A DNA stretch of 16,441 bases. It comes from Phialocephala subalpina (taxonomy: Eukaryota > Ascomycota > Leotiomycetes > Helotiales > Mollisiaceae). Positions 1 to 7,711 of this stretch are shown one piece after another. The stretch lies in contig FJOG01000010.1 of assembly GCA_900073065.1 (NCBI GenBank), forward strand, positions 1,128,745 through 1,145,185. Reading direction: 5' to 3'. How positions within the stretch are numbered: position 1 is the first letter of the stretch; the number at the start of each line of letters is the position of its first letter. Below the pieces are notes generated by a model, which did not search any database, was not told the DNA's origin, and worked only from the letters and a program-made list of their open reading frames with translations. The position numbers were made by a program, and so were the translations under genes.

Positions 1-292
1 TGATCCCGAGTGAAAAGTAACGTTTAAACCTAATTACTAAGTATAGTGTTAAGATATTGTATTTGAGTTGAGCATGAAGCTCTTATCTAAGGGAATCCTA
101 TCTACTTATATAGAACCTTCCTGCTTACTGGATCCCCGTGGGTCCCTTGGAGTCCCTTGGAGTCCCTCGAGACTCCAGCGGACTCCGTCACGTGACCCCC
201 AGGTCCCGTGTTCCTATGATCCTAGGGTTTATTGCAGGCGAGCTTACTCGCTTATTGAGCTTATAGTCTATTAGATCATGTGAGTTGTAATA
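1..292 (-). repeat. 3' LTR of element A (partial)
   Basis: This matches 6176-6467 base for base apart from transitions. It ends at 292 with the LTR terminus, reading TATTAC on the minus strand; the expected TG start is TA in all four LTR copies, consistent with RIP of CpA. A TATA box (TATATAAG, minus strand) lies at 105-112. Three 10-bp direct repeats of the form AGTCCCTTGG occupy 141-170. The last of them forms a hairpin GGAGTC/GACTCC at 159-176. A second hairpin, GCGAG/CTCGC, follows around 238-251. This copy is less mutated than the internal pol region. Confidence 0.92.
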
Positions 293-305
293 CTATTCCT
301 CTTCT
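293..305 (-). other. Polypurine tract of element A
   Basis: On the minus strand this is AGAAGAGGAATAG directly abutting the 3' LTR. Element B has AGAAGAGGGATAG at the same place. The upstream block (about 306-330, containing GGGACTACGCTAGCT on the minus strand) is also nearly identical in both elements. It is the expected primer for plus-strand DNA synthesis. Position and purine content support it. Confidence 0.8.
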
Positions 306-381
306 AGCTAGCGTAGTCCCGACGCTTAAAGTAAAGTAAAGAAATATCGTTTTAAAGCTATAGCCTTTTTTTTTCTTTAAT

Positions 382-963
382 ATATCCTTAGATAGTGTCC
401 GTAAATACAAGGAAAGAATCAAATTTGCCCGCGATATCGAAAACGCAGGTTTTGAAATGATACTTTGTTCTTATTATACAAAGGAAAATCGGAAGTGCGT
501 GATGGCTTCCGAAAAATTATCTCGTTATATTAAGTGTATTCGTCGTAAATGTTCTTGCGATGGTCTATTTGATACTTAGGAGAGGAACGTTCCTCGGGAA
601 GATAATTAGGAGGCTATCGACCGGTAAGAACGCAAGTTGGAGGAGTAAGAAGAAGAGGCAATAGCGAAAATATTGCGTCTCCGGAAATAACGTTGTTTGC
701 TTTGTGAGCGCCGCTCTAAAATGGTTGTCCGAGGCTTTCGTTTTCTTGACGAGTTAGATGCTATAGAGGCGAAGGAGAAAGAAAAGTAGGAATAGCGCGA
801 GCGCGAAAGCTTTATCGTGTTTGGACTTATTTTTTCCGACGCGATTGATTTGTTTGCGGTCCTTGGTCTGGCCGATTAGGACGTGGACCCTGCTTTCTAA
901 GTAACTTTGGGTTTTGACGGTGGAACGACTTAAGCTTCTTAAGGCAGCTAAAGTTCCGTTTAA
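382..963 (+). pseudogene. Antisense accessory ORF of element A, Zn2Cys6-like cysteine cluster, RIP-inactivated
   Basis: This frame is opposite to gag-pol and spans 194 codons without a frameshift. It is interrupted by 12 in-frame stops, all TAA or TAG (577, 607, 625, 646, 688, 787, 793, 877, 898, 931, 940, 949), as expected from CAR or TGG codons after RIP. The inferred start is ATA at 382, an ATG lost by CAT to TAT on the other strand. Cysteines fall at 466, (Tyr) 475, 496, (Tyr) 526, 535 and 556, giving C-x2-C-x6-C-x9-C-x2-C-x6-C. That is the spacing of fungal Zn(II)2Cys6 DNA-binding domains, with positions 2 and 4 now Tyr through TGY to TAY. A charged Glu/Lys/Arg helix (about 628-720) follows, probably coiled coil, then an acidic tail ending with SSV and a stop shared with element B. 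It overlaps the gag-pol 3' end by about 137 bp. Function is unknown; DNA or RNA binding is inferred only from the cluster. Confidence 0.8.
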
Positions 964-1066
964 GTTTTTATGTGTTTTCCGAATGTGAGTATCTTTGCCA
1001 TTTAATCAAATATTTAATTTATTTTTTAATGTATTAATAATCTAAGATATCCTTTATATCGTATTT
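860..1066 (-). other. Chromodomain at the integrase C-terminus, element A
   Basis: On the minus strand, after an integrase C-terminal segment with SVF.IS-type residues (now YLVFYISFF), the frame reads KYDIKDILDY, a stop, then KYLIKWQRYSHSENT followed by a stop and LKRNF.C. This is the chromodomain signature: E-Y-x-V-E-x-I-L-D, Y-L-I-K-W-x-G-Y, then S-x-x-N-T-W-E-P and N-L. Chromodomains of this type are known from chromoviral integrases and bind heterochromatin histone marks, which fits residence in a transposon-rich AT block. A basic Pro/Gln/Arg tail follows and overlaps the antisense frame. Confidence 0.85.
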
Positions 1067-3022
1067 AGCGTTTAAATTAACTAATTTGATTTTAACCTTT
1101 AAAGCTTTTAATGCTCCTAATAGTATTAATTCGAAGAAGGATATATAAAATACTAAATATATATTTATATTACTAAGTAAAGCGAGTTTATAATTAATTG
1201 GACTTTTGATTTTCTTGATTTTATATAGTTTAATTTTCTTATGATTTAATTTATTATTTAATCGTTTCATTTTAATATTTTAACGAATTAAATAGATTTT
1301 ATCCCCTTTTTTAAGCGTAAGTTTTATATTATAATACTTATTATAGTATAATATTAACCTAATAGCTATAAACTATATATCTTCTGCAAGTCTTTCGCGC
1401 AAAGACTTTAATTTATCGATTTAAATCCTAGTATTTTGCGCTTTTAATTCCATTAAATGCAATATTTAATATACTTTAAGTTTATACTTATAATTAGCGT
1501 AAAAAGGCAAGACTTTTGTACTTTCTATTACTACGCTATTATACGCGAATTATACTAATAGTAAAAGTTCTACCTAGTTATTTTATTAGTAATTAATATA
1601 GTAATAAAAATATATTTCTATGATTTAATTTAATTATTTTATTTATTTATTTATTTAGGGGTAAAAAGCCGTTAAAAGCTTTTATTTAATCCTTAGTAAT
1701 GCGATTAAAGTAATTTAGAATTTCGAAGTAAAAAACTTATTTCTATTTAAAATAATCTCGTTTAATACCCTATAATTAATTATTATAATCCGCAAGAATA
1801 TATAGGCTAAATCTTTTGCCGTATATATCTTAGAATATAAGATTATATATGTATATTTCGTGAGTTTATCCGTGATTATAAGGATAGCGTTATATTTAAT
1901 ATTCGATATTAATTCCCTCGAAAGTAATAACTTTATTACGAAGTCCTAAGTAATAGACTTCTAAGCGCTTAAAAGTGTATTTAGTAATCGTATATTACTA
2001 TAAAAAATATACTTTACGACTTTATTTCGAATACACGTATTATATTTGCTAATAACTTTAATAGCTTTCCCTTTAAATCTTAAAATATAGAAATCCCTAG
2101 AGATTCGTTTTATAGTCTTTGTAATTCCCTAGTATTTATAAGCTAAGAATTTATATTATATTTTAATGAACTTTAATTGGAGATTCTTAGGAATATAAAG
2201 CTTCCTTTAGAATCGTAATATCCCAAAATTATTCGTGGAGAGCCCTATTAATTATTATAAAGCTATTTTTGCGATAAAGTCCTTATTATAATTCCTTTTA
2301 AAGCTATTAATAAGCGTCGTATTAATTAACCTCGAAATAATAATAATTATTACTCTATTAAATACTAAGCCGCTTTTAATTTCCTTGAGTATTACGTATA
2401 AAAGTAATTTAACGCTATCTTAGTATTCCTTTTTTTAATTAAAAGTATTTATTCGACTATTTTCCGATCTTTTAATATATGAAATTTTAAAGTTATACGT
2501 AATTAATATTTTAATTTATTATATTTATTTTCGATTGAATTCTTTCGTTATAATAAAAGATACTAAATTCTTATAATTAATATATATTTATACTTAGTAT
2601 TTTAATCCTTTTAAATAAACTCTTTATATTCGAAACGCTTTTATAATCGCAAGTAACTTTTTATCATAAATTTCGTAATTTAATTTTACTAGTAATATCT
2701 TGCGAAAATAATATGCGATTAACTATTATTTGCTTTGCTCGCCGAGCTAACTAAGTATTACGCTAATTGCAAAGTTTAATGCGTTCATTTCGATAACGAT
2801 GTATTTATTTGGATTAAACGTGAAAAAGAATAATACTTCCGTAAAGCGTTATTTAAGCTAGTTAAAGGCTCCTTAGATTTTACTCATTTATTCAAATGCC
2901 CGATTCTTCTTTATTAATATTATCAAAAGTATTACTATTATAAAATACCCTTTTACAAAGCGTTAATAAAAGTTCGCAAATCCTAAAAAAAACTATATAT
3001 CTTTAATCGTTTTAAGTGCCTA

Positions 3023-3600
3023 CTAATTAAGTACTATTAATACCTTCGCAGGGTTTATCGATAAACTTCCGATTAAGACTATATAATTTAAAAAGTCCGT
3101 TTTTTCCATATGGAATTCGTATTTCTTAAGTTTATAAACTAAGTTTACATCCCTTAAAATAGTTAATACCGCTTTAATATCGTTAATATATTTAGCGAGT
3201 ATTTTAAAGTATATTAAAATATTATCCAAGTAATAAATAACCGTAATATCCAAGAATAATCGTAAAACGGTATTTATTATGCGCATATATATAGTTAGCG
3301 CGTTAATTAAACCAAAGGGTATAATTAAATACTCGTAATATTCGTGCCTTATTTTAAACGCTATTTTCCATTTTTCTCCTTCTTTTATTCGGACTAAATT
3401 ATAAGCTCCACGTAAATCCAATTTACTAAAAATCTTGGCTCTTTAAAGTCTATCGCGTAACTTATTTGCTAGCGGTAATAAGTATCAATTTTTAACGGTA
3501 ATCTCGTTAATCTTCTTATAATTAATATATAATCGTTTCAATTTATCCTTTTTTAGTACGAATAATACCGGGCTACTCGCTAGTAAAACTAATAATTATA
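3023..3600 (-). other. Reverse transcriptase core, element A
   Basis: The minus-strand frame contains, in order, VLFVLKKDK, LYINYKKINEI (family form LY-D-YR-LN), KIFSKLDLRGAYNLVRI with the first catalytic Asp region intact, the I-P-F-G-L-I-N-A motif, then VIYYLDNILIYF at 3240-3210, where the catalytic YLDD box has become YLDN (GAT/GAC to AAT). TDFL.YIV and the NPAKV segment end the palm/thumb region. The 3023-3421 stretch is open, the longest open run in this element. The Asp-to-Asn change in the metal-binding box predicts loss of polymerase activity. Confidence 0.93.
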
Positions 3601-5142
3601 TAAATCCCTTTACCAAATTCTCGTCGATATATTCTTTAAGTATCCTTAAGTCATTTGCCGATATCTAGTAAATAAGTGAGTATAATAATTCCTTTTTATT
3701 TTATAAGGGTATTTCGTAATCCTATTGCCCATGCTTAAAGAATGCCTTAATCTTTTTCTCGTCTCTAAAAAGGTTCAAAAACTCGTGGTATTCTATTAGT
3801 ATTTACTTTAATAATAAATCCTAAGTATAATATCTTAGCTCTCCTAAGGAAATAGCGCAAACTTCTCTTTGGCTATTCGTTCTTATCTCGATAAACGAAA
3901 TTCTACAAGTTTAACACTTATCAAACGTAAACGTTTTTTTAACCTAATCAATTATTAGGTTATACTATCTAATTTATAGCATCCCGAGTATAAATAGGTA
4001 ACTAATATTAGCTATATCGAAGTTTATCCTCTTAGTATATCCTCGTCGCATAACTATAATTTACGGTACTATTTCCACGTCGACTTATCCGGAACCCAAA
4101 GGGCTTCCGTCGACCGTAATAATAGGGTATAATCGTGATTTGATCATTATGGCCCACTTATTATCTAATACTAATTATTTTAATATATAGTTGCCTATTA
4201 CTCCTAAGTCGATTATTACTTTAATCTTATGCATACTTATTTGTACCACACAGAATAATTATCCGGCGCCTCCTCTAATAATATAAACCTCCCTATACTA
4301 TTGCCTACTAAGTATATTTTCCCATTGGCGGCTTAATCCGTTAGCGTAAATAAGTCGGAATACACGTCCTACGCCAAATAGCGATTATATTACTCGTTCG
4401 AAGGTTTCTTCGTAATACGTGGAATTATCCTTTGTATCTTACTATATTCTTCGGTTTATACTCTCCGCGAATACCTCGTAGTATCGTCTTACTACGGGTT
4501 CGTGATTAAGTATAAGGAGAACGTCGTTTGATATAAGTAATTATTGTATATAGTAATTAATACTATTACGCTATCTCTATCTAATCCGTCGATAATCTTA
4601 ATATATGACTTTATAAGTCTAACCGTACTTTGGTCCTCCCGTGTCCGGTTAAAGCTCAACGTATAAAGCTCCCCCGTTTAAGTTCTACTATTCACGTGTA
4701 TAAATTGTAAGGTTATCCTCCCGTTAATAGATATGCCATTCTTGTCTTACCCGTGGGTAATATTCTAGCCAAAGATTTAGTGCTATAAGAGACTTTAGTA
4801 ATCCCTAGTCGTTATATCTTAATGGTTCTTTATCCTCTAACTCAGAATTTTCCACAAATAGCTAATAATAATTAGCTAAAATCCAGATTCTATCGAATTA
4901 TCTTACTAAATCGTTCACATTATCGTTTATTTTATCGATTCTTTGCTATTAGTTATCCCTTGGGAGCCGTTCCCCTACCGCTTATCTGGCGAGGTTTACT
5001 ACTTGCTTTTCTTAGAACCTTCGGAAGTTTTCTTCGAGGATTAGTCGGAACGTTCCTAGATTATCTTCCAATTCTAGCCAAGTGGCTTACGAACTACTCT
5101 ATTACTCGTCTAATCTTTCGCCATTATACAATACCCTCCTCG

Positions 5143-5642
5143 TGATCGCATACACTTAATAGGGTTCATTATAACCTCCGCGTCTAATCGCGTTAACTTG
5201 TTTCTTTAAGCGTCCGTTCTATAGTTTAGTCTTCCTATATAAGCTAACTATATATCTTAGAAGGCCACATTCGAAATATAGCTTCTTTTCGCGACGTTAA
5301 TTTATTTCGTCTTTAGAAAGTTATTTCTTCTTTCCTTTAAAGATAATATCGACTTCTATTAGTAAATTATAATAGCTATAAGAATTTAAACTTGATCGCA
5401 TACACTTAATAGGGTTCATTATAACCTCCGCGTCTAATCGCGTTAACTTGTTTCTTTAAGCGTCCGTTCTATAGTTTAGTCTTCCTATATAAGCTAACTA
5501 TATATCTTAGAAGGCCACATTCGAAATATAGCTTCTTTTCGCGACGTTAATTTATTTCGTCTTTAGAAAGTTATTTCTTCTTTCCTTTAAAGATAATATC
5601 GACTTCTATTAGTAAATTATAATAGCTATAAGAATTTAAACT
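5143..5642. repeat. Perfect 250-bp tandem duplication inside gag of element A
   Basis: Bases 5143-5392 and 5393-5642 appear identical over 250 bp by direct reading. Each copy contains the minus-strand Gag zinc-knuckle relic (Tyr-x2-Cys-x4-Tyr-x4-Tyr; first codon at 5278 in one copy and 5528 in the other). Only the 5143-5392 copy is in frame with the rest of gag-pol and continues smoothly into the flanking sequence as element B does. The 5393-5642 copy is out of frame. It sits where element B has a different 250 bp (10653-10902), so the duplicate replaces gag sequence rather than adding to it. Confidence 0.93.
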
Positions 5643-6076
5643 ACTAATACTACTCCGGTTTAGTGCAAGTTAAACAGTTTGCGTTCTACGATCTTCTTTT
5701 CATCCACGTTCCCAAACACCTTAATGATTTTTTCCTTGAATCCTTTAAACGTGCTAAAGATTTCCTTAATCAAAAAGTCCCATTTCGTTATTTATCCTTC
5801 GCAATCAAAGTAATCTTATTAGCTTATCTCAATCTAATTAAAGGTTACTCCGATCAAATATCCTATATACCAAAGGACTTATTCGTCCTCTATTCAAAAC
5901 ATATTCTCGTTAAACTTAATATAAAGTACATATTACATTAAATACACTCGGAGTTTGCTTTTAATGCCATCAAAAGTATTAAGTTTGCGACTCTTGATTT
6001 TCTTTAATACCTCTATAATAAATTCTAATGGAATAAGCTTCAAAGTACTCCTAAATAATAATAAAACGGTGGATAT

Positions 6077-6117
6077 AATGGAATACTTAGCTAATATCAC
6101 AAAGATAATACTCAAAG
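6077..6117 (-). other. Leader and putative primer-binding region, element A
   Basis: Only 41 nt separate the 5' LTR from the inferred Gag start. They begin CTTTGAGTATTATCTTT on the minus strand; element B begins TTTTGAGTATTATCTTT. No TGG, which would pair with the CCA end of a tRNA, is present at the LTR boundary, so a tRNA primer is not recognised. Seven bases, TTTGAGT, have a perfect complement within the R/U5 side of the LTR (plus-strand 62-68). This is compatible with, but far from proving, Tf1-type self-priming. Confidence 0.5.
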
Positions 6118-6467
6118 TATAACGATTAATTCGCTTAACTAACTATAAAGTTAATTATATATAATAAAAACTAAGTAATCCCGAGTGAAAAGTAACGTTT
6201 AAACTTAGTTACTAAATATAATATTAAGATACTATATTTAAGTTAAGCACGAAGCTCCTATCTAAGGGAATCCTATTTACTTATATAGAACTTTCTTGCT
6301 TACTAGATCCCCGTGGGTCCCTTAGAGTCCCTCGGAGTCCCTCGAGACTCTAGCGGACTCCGTCACGTGATCCCCAGGTCCCGTGTTCCCATGATCCTAG
6401 GGTTTACTGCAGGCGAGCTTACTCGCTTACTGAGCCTATGGTCCACTAGATTATGTGAGTTGTAATA
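6118..6467 (-). repeat. 5' LTR of element A (350 bp)
   Basis: This is a full-length LTR on the minus strand, 350 bp, bounded by TATTAC at 6467 and CGTTATA at 6118, which are RIPed forms of a TGTTAC...GTTACA type terminus. It matches 1-292 across the overlap with transitions only. A TATA box (TATATAAG, minus) lies at 6280-6287 and would drive leftward transcription. The direct AGTCCC repeats and the hairpins of the left copy are conserved. The U3 part differs clearly from element B's LTR, while the first 55 bp and the TATA-to-end part are shared, so A and B belong to two LTR subfamilies. Confidence 0.93.
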
Positions 6468-7454
6468 AGAACGTGATTAACTTTTTATTTTAAAGTTAAT
6501 AGCGTCGCTTTTATTAATATAATTTCTATTATAAAAATTATTAATACTTTTATTATTAATCGTTTTTTGATTAATATTACGAAGTTTTTATTCCTTGTTT
6601 AAAGTAAGAATTTAAGCGCGTAATTAAAGTTTAACGTTAAATTCGAATATAATAAATATAATATTGGTAGAATTAATTAATTTAATAGGAGTTATCGTAT
6701 ATAAACGTTGGTAATAAACGCTTCTAATAATATTTCGACGAAATTACTTTGGTAAATAATTAGTCTTTAAATTTAATTAATAAGAAGATATTATTATTAA
6801 ACCCAAGTATAAAATCGAATATAATTAGATTATTTATTTTATAATATGGAAATATTACAATTAAAAGTTAAATATATATTAAAAATAATTAATAATTTTT
6901 ATCTTTTTATAAAATTAATATTATTATTATTTTCGTTATTTCTTTTAATAAAAATATTAAAATTTTTACTTTTTAATTCCTTGGTAATATTAAAATTATT
7001 ATAATTTATATTTCTTTATATAATATTAATATTTACTTGTAGTTTATTAGTTTGGCGTATATTAAATCCGGGGTTAAAAGAAATTAATTTTAAATAATTA
7101 ATCGAAAAATAAAATTAAGTTTCGTTAATTATATTATTATTATAATTATTATTATAATCTTAATAATCCATAATAAGATAATTAGAAACAAATATAATTC
7201 CCGAGTCGAAATTATTATTATTTACTAATTTATTATTCGTAATATATAAAGGATTAAAATCGCTTTTAATTTTAATATTAATATTAAAATTATTATAATT
7301 GATCTTAAATTAAATACTTATAAATTCGTTATTATTTAATATAATCGAATTTAAAATCGTATAAATAAGAAATTCTAATTAAAATAAGAAACGCAATATA
7401 TTTATTATAAATATTTCCTATTATTAAATAATTAGAATTAGGATTATCCTTTCG
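6468..7454. other. AT-rich spacer without recognisable gene
   Basis: About 990 bp of very AT-rich sequence dominated by TAAT/TTAT strings with scattered CpG. No open frame of useful length and no recognisable motif was seen on either strand. The composition matches heavily RIPed repeat DNA. It is probably the remains of an older repeat, but its family cannot be identified by eye. Confidence 0.7.
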
Positions 7455-7459
7455 AATTT

Positions 7460-7706
7460 TGTCGGTATAATCATGTGATCGCTTAGCGATGGGATGGAGG
7501 GGCGGATTCAGGGGTGGATAGAGGGGTGGAGCTTTGATCTCCATTACCCTAGCAACCATTGTCTCAGTATCTCATTTCCTTAATTATATAGGTAGTTAGG
7601 TGCCCCTTCTGGAAAGGGGTAGATAGACCAGACAGAACAGAGAATGTATTCATTGACACTAGACTAAGATCTTATTATTTGATGAGGACCCTCGGACGTT
7701 CCAACA
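7460..7706. mobile_element. Solo LTR, unrelated family, not RIPed, with 5-bp target duplication
   Basis: A 247-bp island of normal GC content in extreme AT surroundings. It starts TGTCGGTATAATC and ends GTTCCAACA, the canonical TG...CA LTR termini. It is flanked by AATTT on both sides (7455-7459 and 7707-7711), a perfect 5-bp target duplication. A TATATA box lies at 7585-7590, so if transcribed from it the plus strand would be the sense strand. Five AGGGG/CCCCT pentamers occur at 7498, 7510, 7522, 7603 (reverse) and 7615, and a short stem ATCGC/GCGAT near 7478. No internal coding region or second LTR is nearby, so it is a solo LTR left by LTR-LTR recombination. A short non-autonomous element is less likely. 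The superfamily (copia or gypsy) cannot be decided. Confidence 0.82.
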
Positions 7707-7711
7707 AATTT

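Larger units (their letters stand above)
827..6076 (-). pseudogene. gag-pol: gag-pol polyprotein pseudogene of element A (Gag-PR-RT-RH-IN-chromodomain)
   Basis: A single frame of 1750 codons runs from an inferred start at 6076 (ATA, former ATG) to a TAA at 827; that stop may itself be a former CAA. Landmarks share one frame: Gag N-terminus with FDG.KSKLRVYLM near 5975-5938, knuckle at 5278, protease at 4210 (D-L-G-V instead of D-S-G-A), RT catalytic box 3232-3221 (YLDN instead of YLDD), RNase H 2788-2780 (E-M-N-A instead of E-T-D-A), integrase second catalytic Asp now Asn at 1747, catalytic Glu now Lys in the former GQTE box near 1640, and chromodomain 1066-880. Stops are numerous and nearly all TAA or TAG. 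Codons about 145 to 228 of Gag are replaced by an out-of-frame 250-bp duplicate. In a live element this polyprotein would form the particle, copy the RNA and integrate the cDNA. This copy is dead. Confidence 0.92.
1..6467 (-). mobile_element. Element A: RIP-degraded Ty3/gypsy chromovirus, 3' LTR truncated by window edge
   Basis: A nearly complete LTR retrotransposon read on the minus strand: 5' LTR 6118-6467, leader 6077-6117, a single gag-pol frame 6076 to 827, an opposite-strand accessory frame 382-963, polypurine tract 293-305 and 3' LTR 292 to 1. Aligning the LTRs puts base 1 of the window opposite 6176, so about 58 bp of the 3' LTR lie outside. Protein relics in order are Gag, CCHC knuckle, protease, RT, RNase H, integrase and chromodomain, which is the Ty3/gypsy chromovirus order. 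Substitutions are overwhelmingly transitions creating TpA, as expected from RIP. A target duplication cannot be verified because the left end is off the window; the 5 bases right of the 5' LTR are AGAAC (6468-6472). Confidence 0.93.

Noticed and set aside
68..274. Open frame of 68 codons on the plus strand
   Set aside because: It lies wholly inside the element A 3' LTR, on the antisense strand, with no motif; explained by the LTR.
4960..5145. Hydrophobic open frame on the plus strand resembling a membrane peptide
   Set aside because: It is antisense to gag-pol between knuckle and protease. The hydrophobicity comes from reading a charged Glu/Lys/Arg segment on the other strand.
5663..5941. 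Open frame of 92 codons on the plus strand
   Set aside because: It is the complement of the Gag-coding relic of element A; the minus frame aligns with element B Gag, the plus frame with nothing.
7332..7559. Open frame on the minus strand with Pro-rich start
   Set aside because: It crosses the boundary of the solo LTR into AT-rich DNA, so it is chance.
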